DNA from: Neptunicoccus cionae
Lineage (GTDB): Bacteria; Pseudomonadota; Alphaproteobacteria; Rhodobacterales; Rhodobacteraceae
NCBI RefSeq assembly: GCF_014643735.1
Contig: NZ_BMKA01000011.1
Coordinates: 1-57,592 of the forward strand
Direction of reading: 5' to 3'
Length of the DNA stretch: 57,592 nucleotides
In this document: positions 44,817 through 52,749 of the stretch, piece by piece
How positions within the stretch are numbered: position 1 is the stretch's first letter
Layout of the letters: each line of letters opens with the position of its first letter
Position numbers and translations under genes: made by a program
The notes under the pieces: model-generated
Databases searched by the model: none
Seen by the model: the letters and a program-made list of their open reading frames with translations, nothing else
Told to the model about the DNA's origin: nothing

Positions 44817-45866
44817 ATGGAAATCGGGCTTTTTACCTTTGGCGATATAGGTCCCAACCCGGTTACCGGGCAGGTCGTTGGCGCGCCCGAACGCCTGCGC
44901 AACATCGTCGAAGAGATCACTCTGGCCGATCAGGTCGGGGTTGATGTCTACGGACTCGGCGAACATCACCGGGACGATTACGCCGTCTCCTCTATCGCGG
45001 TTGCCCTCGCCGCCGCGGCGACACAGACAAAGCGCATCCGCTTTACCAGCACGGTCTCGGTGCTCAGTTCCGATGACCCGGTGCGGGTGTTTCAGCAATT
45101 CGCCACGCTGGATGGTCTGAGCGATGGTCGCGCCGAAATCATCGCCGGGCGGGGGGCGTTCTCTGAATCCTTCCCACTCTTTGGCTATGACATGTACGAC
45201 TACGATGATCTGTTCATCGAAAAGCTGCACATGCTGTTGGAGATCAACAAGGCCGAGCACGCAAACTGGCCGGGGAGCGCCCACACCCAGCCTCTCGATG
45301 GGCTCGGTGTTTATCCGCGGCCGGTTCAGCTGCAACTGCCGATCTGGCTGGGGGTTGGCGGCACGCCGCAATCGGCCATGCGGGCCGGCACCATGGGACT
45401 GCCGATGGCGATGGCATTGATTCTGGGCGGCGAATGGAAGCGTGTCGCGCCGATGTTCCAGCTTTATCACCAGGCCGGGCATGAGGCGGGCCATAGGGCA
45501 CTGCGCCTGATGACATCGCTGACAGCCCATGGTTTTGTGCATAACAGCATGAAATCCGCGCTGGACATCTACTATCCAGCGCATTCGGCGAAGATGGGCA
45601 AACTCGGCCGCGAACGCGGCATGCCCATGCAGAGCCGCGAGATGTTCGAGAAGTTTTCCGGTCCCAATGGCGGCTATTTTGCCGGTGGCCCCTCGCAATT
45701 GGCCGAAAAGATTCTCGCCGCCCATGAGGTTTTGCGTTTTGATCGGATCCTGCTGCAATTCGGGGTGGGCGTTATCGATCACCGATCCATGCTGGAGGCC
45801 ATCGAGATTCTCGGCGCAAACGTCATTCCAGAAATACGCCGGGGGCTCGCGAAGGCGGCCGGTTAG
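44817..45866 (+). CDS. LLM-class flavin-dependent oxidoreductase
   Basis: This 349-residue luciferase-like monooxygenase family protein has a TIM-barrel fold with the YGLGEHHRDDYAVSS and DGRAEIIAGRGAFSESFPLFG blocks. Members use FMNH2 or F420-type cofactors for monooxygenation or reduction; the substrate is unknown. It closely follows the quinone oxidoreductase gene and is likely in the same operon. It converges on the DUF1612 gene, which marks the border with the plasmid backbone. Confidence 0.85.
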   Translation: MEIGLFTFGDIGPNPVTGQVVGAPERLRNIVEEITLADQVGVDVYGLGEHHRDDYAVSSIAVALAAAATQTKRIRFTSTVSVLSSDDPVRVFQQFATLDGLSDGRAEIIAGRGAFSESFPLFGYDMYDYDDLFIEKLHMLLEINKAEHANWPGSAHTQPLDGLGVYPRPVQLQLPIWLGVGGTPQSAMRAGTMGLPMAMALILGGEWKRVAPMFQLYHQAGHEAGHRALRLMTSLTAHGFVHNSMKSALDIYYPAHSAKMGKLGRERGMPMQSREMFEKFSGPNGGYFAGGPSQLAEKILAAHEVLRFDRILLQFGVGVIDHRSMLEAIEILGANVIPEIRRGLAKAAG

Positions 45867-45916
45867 GCCTTCGGATTTGGCAGTCAGGCCCGGGGTTCGT
45901 TCCAGGGAACACCTTT

Positions 45917-47020
45917 TTATACAAGTGCGCACCACACTCTGTATCGGCCCTGCCCGGTGATTTCGCGGATGAGTCCCATCTGAGCCATATCATTGAGATT
46001 GCGTTGAAGGGCCGCCCGGCTGGCCCCGGTTATTTCTTCTGCCATCGGCGCGGAAACCAGCGGCCATTCGGAGAGAACTTCAACCATTCGCTTCGGCGTG
46101 CGTCCCGATCGGCCTTTCAGCGCGTGCGACGCCCTGCCTTGCCACGCCTCAAGCTGATCGAGATGTCGCAGCGTAGCCAGTATCGCCGCCTCTGCCCCCT
46201 TCAAAAACCGCCGAAGCCGCTCCGCCGGATTTCCGACGCGACGGAGCCCAGACAGCCCGCCACCCGCCAGCGGCAGGAACACCGCCCCGCCCGTCAACCC
46301 GTCGGTGGCGATCCTCGCAGAAAGTACTGCTGCCTCCATCTCTGCGCCTGGCACATGAGCCAGCAGGCCGGTTGGCCCCCACAGGTATTGCCCAAATGCG
46401 GCACGACTGATCGGATGCAGGTCCCCGGCCCGGTTCATTTCTTCGCACCATGCGGCCAACTGGTCGCTGATCGGCTCACCGGAAGGATGAAGAATATGAT
46501 CCACCTCAGCGGGTTCCTGGCGACCCAGGAAGTCCATGACACTCTCAGCCGACGTCACGTCGGGCATTGGCCCGGCCGTCAGTCGGCGGCAGGCCCAATC
46601 GGCCCGCGCGAGTGCCTGGTTGTCTTCCTGGACGCCACTGAGCCGCACGGCCCGCCAAAGTGACAGGCGCTCCGCCGAGATCCGTTCGGTCCCGAGCCAG
46701 CTCACGCCAGATGCTTCGATCAGCGCGAGCCGGTGCCGCCAGCCCTCTGGGGCCCGGCGCAATCTTTCGTCGAGGGCCCCAAGCTTCGCCGCGACCTTAG
46801 CCAATGATACGGCAAGACTGGCCTCCGCCTCACGCCATGCGTCAACATCAATGAGCCTGGAGTGATCTGCCCGGGGGAGCGGAGGCGCGAGGTCGTCAGC
46901 TTCCCCACTAAAACTGGCAGGCATGAACCAGAGGTCGTCATCTTGAATTGGCTCCGGATCGTAGATTCCGCGCTCGGACTCTTCGCTACCGGCTTCTAAA
47001 ATATAGGGATGACGCTGCAT
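45917..47020 (-). CDS. DUF1612/helix-turn-helix plasmid protein (RHE_PE00001-like)
   Basis: This protein of about 367 residues resembles the RHE_PE00001 family seen on alphaproteobacterial plasmids, with a long DUF1612 region (HRLALIEASGVSWLGTERIS, GQYLWGPTGLLAHVPGAEME) and a C-terminal helix-turn-helix (APMAEEITGASRAALQRNLNDMAQMGLI). It probably binds DNA. The ATG at 47020 is chosen with no clear ribosome site; 47074 is an alternative. It is divergent from the tyrosine recombinase, with an inverted repeat between them. The function is not known. Confidence 0.75.
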   Translation of the reverse strand: MQRHPYILEAGSEESERGIYDPEPIQDDDLWFMPASFSGEADDLAPPLPRADHSRLIDVDAWREAEASLAVSLAKVAAKLGALDERLRRAPEGWRHRLALIEASGVSWLGTERISAERLSLWRAVRLSGVQEDNQALARADWACRRLTAGPMPDVTSAESVMDFLGRQEPAEVDHILHPSGEPISDQLAAWCEEMNRAGDLHPISRAAFGQYLWGPTGLLAHVPGAEMEAAVLSARIATDGLTGGAVFLPLAGGGLSGLRRVGNPAERLRRFLKGAEAAILATLRHLDQLEAWQGRASHALKGRSGRTPKRMVEVLSEWPLVSAPMAEEITGASRAALQRNLNDMAQMGLIREITGQGRYRVWCALV

Positions 47021-47080
47021 AATGAGCAAAATAGGGACATATTGATATCTACTCAAGAGTTTTGCAGAATGCAATGTAAG

Positions 47081-47105
47081 ATACGATAAGATACAATTAT
47101 CGTAT
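47081..47105. repeat. Inverted repeat beside the tyrosine recombinase gene
   Basis: ATACGATAA, 7-base spacer, TTATCGTAT: a perfect 9-bp inverted repeat 36 bases before the recombinase ATG, overlapped by a direct repeat TAAGATAC (about 47078 and 47088). The size and spacer fit a tyrosine-recombinase core site, or an operator for the DUF1612 protein. Confidence 0.55.
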
Positions 47106-47141
47106 GTTGACAGAAACGACCATTCTCGTCACCCTCAGCGC

Positions 47142-48221
47142 ATGAAACCACGGTCAAAATTACTCAGCGCGACGAGGGAGAGCCCCCTGCCCTATCGGGC
47201 TCCGCGTCTCGATGCCGAGGACCGCGAGGCGCTCAACGATCTTTACGCGCGCGGCACACCCGAAAACACAAGGAGGGCCTATGAGCGGGATCTGATCTAT
47301 CTCTCGGCCTGGAAGAAAATGCGCTTTGCTGATGAACCGGCGTTGGCATGGCCCGAAAGCGAAGATGTCGCGCTGCGCTTCATCCTCGATCACAGTCGCG
47401 ATCTGAGCAACGATGCACGGAAGGCCGGTGAGGTTGCGCGAGCGCTGATTGCCATAGGACTGCGCAAGAGCCTCGCCTGCCCCGCTCCCTCGACGCTGGA
47501 TAGACGCATCGCGTCTTGGCGGGCGTTTCACCGGATGCGAAATCTCGCATCACCCTTTGAAGCGCCGCTGGTGCGACAGGCTCGCGCGAAGGCGCGCAAA
47601 GCCGCGGCAAGGCCCCCTGCCCCGAAATCGGCTCATCCGATCACGAGAGATTTGTTGTTGCAACTCGCCGAGGCAGCAGGTCCCGGACTTCGCGGCATTC
47701 GTGATCGCGCAATTCTGTTGCTGGGTTGGGCGTCGGGCGGCCGCCGCCGTTCTGAGATCGTCAGTCTCAATCGCCGCGACATTGATCTGGAAACCTTTGA
47801 CGCCACGGGTGTCGTCTGGATCCAGCTGCCCGGGACCAAGACGACAGATGCAGGAAGCACCCCGAAACTCGTGCTCAAGGGCCGCGCTGCCCGGGCGCTC
47901 GTCGCCTGGATTGATGCGGCCGAGATCGAAAAAGGACCATTGTTTCGACGGATCACCCGGACTGGAGCCCTGGGGCAGAAGCGGTTGTCGGACGCATCGG
48001 TAAATCAGATCGTCAAACGGTTGTTGGAGACCGCCGGAATCGACAGGGATTTTGCATCCCCACACGGGCTCCGCTCTGGCTTCCTGACCCAGGCAGCCCT
48101 TGCCGGTACTCCCCTGCCCGCCGCGATGCGGCTTTCTCTACATCGCTCGCCGGCACAGGCGCAGAAGTATTACGACGATGTCGACGTCGCTGAGAACCCG
48201 GCGAGCGAGCTTCTCGACTAA
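47142..48221 (+). CDS. Tyrosine recombinase (phage-integrase family)
   Basis: This 359-residue tyrosine recombinase has an N-terminal core-binding domain and a C-terminal catalytic domain. The Arg is near ASGGRRRSEIVSL, the H-x-x-R box is SPHGLRSGF, then LHRS, and the nucleophile Tyr is in QKYYDD close to the C-terminus. It probably resolves plasmid multimers or mediates integration. An inverted repeat suited to such an enzyme lies just upstream. A serine recombinase gene follows 47 bases later. Confidence 0.88.
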   Translation: MKPRSKLLSATRESPLPYRAPRLDAEDREALNDLYARGTPENTRRAYERDLIYLSAWKKMRFADEPALAWPESEDVALRFILDHSRDLSNDARKAGEVARALIAIGLRKSLACPAPSTLDRRIASWRAFHRMRNLASPFEAPLVRQARAKARKAAARPPAPKSAHPITRDLLLQLAEAAGPGLRGIRDRAILLLGWASGGRRRSEIVSLNRRDIDLETFDATGVVWIQLPGTKTTDAGSTPKLVLKGRAARALVAWIDAAEIEKGPLFRRITRTGALGQKRLSDASVNQIVKRLLETAGIDRDFASPHGLRSGFLTQAALAGTPLPAAMRLSLHRSPAQAQKYYDDVDVAENPASELLD

Positions 48222-48268
48222 ATGGTCGTTTAGTAACGGCATATGAAATTGCAATCGGCCCCGTTTTC

Positions 48269-49162
48269 ATGCCCCTGATAGGCTATGCCCGCGTTTCCAC
48301 GGAGGATCAGACCCCCCTGCCCCAGTCTGAGGCGCTGCAATCTGCGGGCTGTGCCGAGATCTTTGAAGAGCACGCCTCAGGCGGCAATCGCGCGCGTCCT
48401 GTACTCGCGCGTTTGCTCGAACGCGTCCAGAGCGGCGATACGCTGGTCGTTGTGCGGATCGACCGGCTTGCGCGATCCCTGTCGCATCTGCTGGAGGTGA
48501 TCGAACGTCTGGAGGCCAAGGGAGCTTTCTTCCGCTCGCTGCAGGATCCAATCGACACCGCCTCCCCTCAAGGAAAATTCACATTGCAGGTTCTGGGCGC
48601 CGCGGCCGAGTTCGAGCGCGCGCTGATACGTGAGCGCACAAAGGCCGGGCTTGCCTCTGCGCGCGCCAAAGGGCGCGTTGGTGGCAATCCTGGGCTTCGC
48701 ACCAAAGACCCCGCCGCGCTGCGCAAGGTGCGGCTGGCACGACAGGACGGCTACATGGAGCGCCTGAGCGAAACCGCGCAGGATTGGGTGCCCCACGTGC
48801 GACGCCTACGGCCGGATATGGCCTGGGAAGATGTTTTGCGAATCATTAATGGCCCCCTGCCCCACGACCGGCACTGGACCCAAAGCCGCCTACTCCGTGC
48901 TGTGAAAGCCTATGTCCGCGACGGGTTTCTACCAGATGAAGTGCTTGGCCGCGCCGGACGCCGCGAAACCGATGACCGCCTGCCAGCTATCGTGGCTGCC
49001 ATCAAAGGCTCGGACCCCGAAATCACACTGCAGGCGATCTGCGACCGGCTAGAATCGATGCGTGAGCGCACCCCTCGAGGCCGTACTAGCTGGCAGCCTT
49101 CCTCTGTGAAGATGCTGCTGGAGCGTGCTGAAAAGCTGGGGTTGCTGAGGTCCGCGCACTAA
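48269..49162 (+). CDS. Serine recombinase/resolvase
   Basis: This 297-residue protein has an N-terminal resolvase domain with nucleophile Ser10 (YARVSTEDQ), the VVRIDRLARS block and the GAAAEFERALIRERTKAGLASARAKGR helix. A long C-terminal extension (after about residue 150) is unlike short Tn3 resolvases. It is likely a plasmid resolvase or invertase. Having two different recombinases back to back suggests multimer resolution or past element capture. Confidence 0.88.
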   Translation: MPLIGYARVSTEDQTPLPQSEALQSAGCAEIFEEHASGGNRARPVLARLLERVQSGDTLVVVRIDRLARSLSHLLEVIERLEAKGAFFRSLQDPIDTASPQGKFTLQVLGAAAEFERALIRERTKAGLASARAKGRVGGNPGLRTKDPAALRKVRLARQDGYMERLSETAQDWVPHVRRLRPDMAWEDVLRIINGPLPHDRHWTQSRLLRAVKAYVRDGFLPDEVLGRAGRRETDDRLPAIVAAIKGSDPEITLQAICDRLESMRERTPRGRTSWQPSSVKMLLERAEKLGLLRSAH

Positions 49163-50228
49163 TCGCAACCTTGTAAATCTTCCACGCCATGGAACGATTG
49201 CATTGTTGCAGCGCACTTTGCGGGCAGGTGAATGGGTTCACGAAGCGCAACAGATGTTCCACGCGCAATCCGTCGTGCATTTCCCCGCTCCAAAATGCTG
49301 GCACCCGGCGATCAGTGGGCCAGACACAAACGCCGTACTATAGACAGATAGATGATATGTCTCTGCCGGGGCGCAACCTACCTAATGCGTTTTGACCTGC
49401 AAACCCTCGACCGGGCACGAACCTGTGGTGGCGTCGAGTAAAGGTACGGTGCGCTCCCAACGGTTTCGACTTGTCTCCAGTAGCTGACAATCGATTTAGC
49501 CAAGACCGGGACAATGATCGAGGTCCCTGCCCTAGTATTTCTCGACGACGGTTCCTGAACCTGGATCTTCGGAAAGTATCAGCCATCGATCATTCTACGC
49601 GGATCATCTGAACAACAAAACTGGGCGCAATTTGCCCTCAGAGAATCGGTGACGGGAGCCATAGGTTGTGCTGAAGCAAAAACGTGGTCCGCGGTTGCTT
49701 TCCAGTGGTCTTCGAAGCCGTCGAGTGAGCGCATCGGCTTCTTTGAGTGCTGAACTTATGATCCCTGAACAATCTCTTGAACCCAGAATGTCACGGATCG
49801 CACCTCCTCCTTCTATGATTTGGTCTCATCGGATAGGTCTCGCGGTTAGGTGAGGCGTGGTTGAATTGGTCCTGTCTACGCTGTGCTTTGTGCCGGATAC
49901 TGTTCCCGCGACGCGAGAAGCCGCGATGCCCCCTACCCTGCTGGGGATCATTGACGCCTCAGACAACAGGGCCTTGTGCATCCATGCGCATGAAGTGCGT
50001 TTGATCTGATCGTTTGGGCCCGGCACCCAAGTATCAATGTAGCTTTGAATGTCGATCCAATTGGGCCTTGGGTTTGCCGTAAGTCTGTCGGTGCGTTGTC
50101 CGATCCGGCCTGAGTTCGCTGTATCTCTCGCTAATCGGATTTTCGGTCAAGACACCATTGAGAAACCGTGCGCTAGCGACACCCAGTCTGCGCCAGATGC
50201 ACTCGTGAACCACAATTTTGTGAGTGCT

Positions 50229-50244
50229 GTTAACAGCTGTTAAC
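50229..50244. promoter_or_regulatory. parS site 1
   Basis: GTTAACAGCTGTTAAC, a perfect 16-bp palindrome of the RepB-bound parS type of repABC plasmids, 143 bases before repA. Confidence 0.85.
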
Positions 50245-50295
50245 TCTAGAGGGTGCGTGGCTTCCCTAGTAGACCTTTGGTCCGACAGCACAATT

Positions 50296-50304
50296 TGTGG
50301 ATAA
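50296..50304. promoter_or_regulatory. DnaA box
   Basis: TGTGGATAA is the exact complement of the DnaA box TTATCCACA, located 83 bases before repA and next to a TTGACT element. Confidence 0.5.
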
Positions 50305-50386
50305 AATCCTTGACTTAACATGGTGAATCACGGCCATTAGAGTCAAGTTGCGCAAATAAGCGCGTTCGAGCAGAGAAATAGCAACC

Positions 50387-51568
50387 ATGTTTCAGACGGC
50401 ACCAATCGAAGCGGCGTCTCAATCCGAGCTTACAAGCCAGATGGCGGCGCGTCTACACACCGCGCTCACGACGCATCTTCAACAAGCCTACGCGCCCGAT
50501 CAACGCAAGAATTTGAGACTATTCAGCGCTACAGAGACTGCTGATCTTCTAGGGGTGACCGGGCAATTCTTGCGCAAGTGCCATAGCGACGGGTCCTTGC
50601 CGGAGCCTGAAGTAATCAAGAACGGACGGCGCTTCTATTCCGGTGATGAGATCCTGCAAGCGCGCCATTTCCTGGAGGCAAGCTCTCGAAAGCCGGGTAA
50701 GTATCTTCCTGGGCGTCGCGAGGGTGACAAGCTTCAGGTTATTCAGCTGATGAACTTCAAAGGTGGATCTGCAAAGTCCACCTCTGCGATCCATCTGTGT
50801 CACTACCTTGCTTTGAGTGGTTACCGGGTGCTGGCGATTGACTTGGACCCACAAGGGAGCCTCACTGGCTTTTGCGGGATTCAAACTGAACTGGAGTTTG
50901 AAGGCGCTTCGATTTACGACGCACTTCGTTATGACGATCCAGTACCGATGTCGGAAGCTGTTGTGGAAACCTATTTCCCTGGATTGCACTTGGCACCTGC
51001 CCGCCTTGTGCTGAGCGAATTTGAGACTGAAACAGCGGTCAATGCAGGGCGCGGTGTTGCGTTCTTTGAGAAGCTCAGTCTGGCGATCCAGTCCGTTGAG
51101 AGCGACTACGATGTAGTGGTGATCGACAGCCCGCCAGCTCTCGGATTCTTGACTTTGACCGGCCTCTACGCTGCGACCTCGGTCATCGTGCCGATGACGC
51201 CGAGCATGCTCGACCTTGCTTCCACCCAGCAGTTTGTCGAAATGACTTCTGCTTATCTTGGTGTGATCGAGGACACGGGCGTCAAACTCGATCATGATTT
51301 TTTCTCCTTCCTCATCACGCGGGACGATCCGAGCGATATCCCAAGTCAGCAGATCGTGAGCCTAATGCGCGCTCTGTTCCAGGATCGTGTCGTTGGGGCG
51401 ACCGGACTACGTAGTACGGCTATCGGCGACGCATCGATGCTCAAGATGTCGATCTACGAGGTTGCGCGCTCCGAGATGACAAGGTCGACCTATGATCGCG
51501 CAAAGAACAGCATGGATGCGGTTGGTTCGGAGATTGCGGGAATGCTTCAAAAGGCTTGGGGGCGGTAA
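50387..51568 (+). CDS. repA: RepA, ParA-type partition ATPase
   Basis: This 393-residue ParA-family ATPase of repABC plasmids has an N-terminal helix-turn-helix (FSATETADLLGVTGQFLRKCHSDG), a deviant Walker A (KGGSAKS, about residues 125-131), Walker A' DLDPQGS and Walker B VVIDSPPALGF. It drives plasmid partition and represses the operon. It is first in repA-repB-repC, and a parS site and DnaA box lie in its upstream region. Two bases separate its stop from repB. Confidence 0.93.
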   Translation: MFQTAPIEAASQSELTSQMAARLHTALTTHLQQAYAPDQRKNLRLFSATETADLLGVTGQFLRKCHSDGSLPEPEVIKNGRRFYSGDEILQARHFLEASSRKPGKYLPGRREGDKLQVIQLMNFKGGSAKSTSAIHLCHYLALSGYRVLAIDLDPQGSLTGFCGIQTELEFEGASIYDALRYDDPVPMSEAVVETYFPGLHLAPARLVLSEFETETAVNAGRGVAFFEKLSLAIQSVESDYDVVVIDSPPALGFLTLTGLYAATSVIVPMTPSMLDLASTQQFVEMTSAYLGVIEDTGVKLDHDFFSFLITRDDPSDIPSQQIVSLMRALFQDRVVGATGLRSTAIGDASMLKMSIYEVARSEMTRSTYDRAKNSMDAVGSEIAGMLQKAWGR

Positions 51569-51570
51569 TC

Positions 51571-52542
51571 ATGGCAATGGGTAAAAACAAAACCGGCATC
51601 ATGGCTGCGATAACTGCGGCGACTGAGGGGTCGAAAGACGGGGCTTCTGATAGAGCTCATCGAACATTGCCGAAAGGAACTATCGGCTCTGTTCGTGCGG
51701 GTCTCGGCGGCATTCAGGAAATCGACGCCAACTTGATCCTTGCTTGGGGTCCGAAAGACCGACTGGATATTGAGTTAACAGCTGTTAACAGCGCCGCACC
51801 GAATGAATCGATCAAGGATCTCGCAACCAGCATCGCTGATGCCGGGCAGCAAGTCCCGGTGCTTCTACGTCCTTCGAAGGATCGTGACGGGCATTTTGAG
51901 ATCATCTACGGCCAGAGACGAATACTTGCGTGCCGCTATCTGGGGATACCAGTGCGGGCTCTGATACGGACGCTCGATGATACCGATGCATTGATGGCGA
52001 AAGGCCTCGAAAATGCCGGCCGCGCGGAGCTGAGCTACTATGAACGTGTCCGGTTCGCGCACGCGATCCTGGAGCAGGGCTACTCGCGTGCGGAGGCGTG
52101 TCAGGCTTTGGCTATCAGCAAGAACACTCTTTCGCAGCTTGAGCGTATCAATCGGCTAGTGCCCTTGGCTGTCGGTGAAGCCATCGGCGCAGCTCCAGGG
52201 GCAGGGCGCCCGAAATGGACCACACTCGCAACGGCGTTTGAGAAAGTACAACTCTCGGAGGAGGGTGTTCTGGGTGTTCTTGGTCAATCTGGTGATCTCG
52301 ACTCCGACGGACGGCTGGACCTCGTTCTCAAGGAAATTGGCAAGCGAGGTAAGCAAGAACGATCTGTCGAGGAGCGCTCGCCCGTTCCCGGTGTGCAGAT
52401 CAAAAGTGGTAAATCGGGGCTCTCAGTCACCGTCAAGCGGGCAGGGGAAAACACGAGATTCGCGAATTGGCTGGATCAGAATCTGGACCAGCTCATTCAG
52501 GATTCCTTCGATCGGTTCCAATCAGAGAGCCACGAAGGATAG
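51571..52542 (+). CDS. repB: RepB, ParB-type partition protein
   Basis: This 323-residue ParB-family protein has the nuclease-like domain motif YGQRRILACRYLGI and a helix-turn-helix (QALAISKNTLSQLERINRLV). It binds the parS palindromes and works with RepA in partition. The ATG at 51571 follows GGGGGCGG; an earlier frame opening at 51556 adds five residues. A parS copy lies inside its own coding sequence (51774) and another just after its stop (52544). Confidence 0.92.
   Translation: MAMGKNKTGIMAAITAATEGSKDGASDRAHRTLPKGTIGSVRAGLGGIQEIDANLILAWGPKDRLDIELTAVNSAAPNESIKDLATSIADAGQQVPVLLRPSKDRDGHFEIIYGQRRILACRYLGIPVRALIRTLDDTDALMAKGLENAGRAELSYYERVRFAHAILEQGYSRAEACQALAISKNTLSQLERINRLVPLAVGEAIGAAPGAGRPKWTTLATAFEKVQLSEEGVLGVLGQSGDLDSDGRLDLVLKEIGKRGKQERSVEERSPVPGVQIKSGKSGLSVTVKRAGENTRFANWLDQNLDQLIQDSFDRFQSESHEG
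51774..51789. promoter_or_regulatory. parS site 2 (inside repB)
   Basis: A second exact GTTAACAGCTGTTAAC, within the repB coding sequence, where it encodes Leu-Thr-Ala-Val-Asn. Confidence 0.85.
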
Positions 52543-52543
52543 C

Positions 52544-52567
52544 GGCGGTTAACAGCTGTTAACCGCC
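52544..52567. promoter_or_regulatory. parS site 3, extended 24-bp palindrome
   Basis: The 16-bp core GTTAACAGCTGTTAAC at 52548-52563 is extended to a 24-bp perfect palindrome by GGCG and CGCC on the two sides. It lies directly after the repB stop, at the start of the repB-repC intergenic region. Confidence 0.88.
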
Positions 52568-52603
52568 AAAACAGAGGCAACGAGCAAAAAGGAGAACGGC
52601 ACC

Positions 52604-52668
52604 AAAAAGAAAACCCTCGAAACCGAAGTCCCGAGGGCTGCTGCGCACAAGGCGCGATTTGTTTTCAC
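52604..52668 (-). ncRNA. Antisense ctRNA controlling repC
   Basis: On the minus strand, a -35 element TTGTTT (52703-52698) and -10 element TAGGAT (52680-52675) are separated by 17 bases. About 30 bases after the predicted start, CCCTCG and CGAGGG form a hairpin followed by TTTTCTTTTT, a strong Rho-independent terminator. The product would be about 65 nt. This is the location, size and structure of the small counter-transcribed RNA of repABC plasmids, which represses repC expression and sets incompatibility. The ends are estimates. Confidence 0.8.
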
Positions 52669-52749
52669 ACCACAATCCTAGCAGCCCGCGAATCGCTAAA
52701 CAACGAAAAACGTCTTCGGGCGAACAGGTTTTCTGTGCCTAGCTAAAAA

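Larger units (their letters stand above)
49163..50386. other. Gene-poor region upstream of repA
   Basis: About 1.2 kb has no gene I can support; the frames present are short, lack ribosome sites and resemble no family I know. It holds a parS site (50229), a perfect DnaA box (50296), a TTGACT element at 50310 that could be the repA -35 region, and a separated inverted repeat AATGATCGA (49513) / TCGATCATT (49586). It is probably regulatory and partitioning DNA plus decayed sequence. Confidence 0.5.

Noticed and set aside
47142-49162. Proline runs encoded by CCCCCTGCCC as a protein feature
   Set aside because: The motif falls in different reading frames (Pro-Leu-Pro in some copies, Pro-Pro-Ala-Pro in another), so it is better explained at DNA level as a polar motif.
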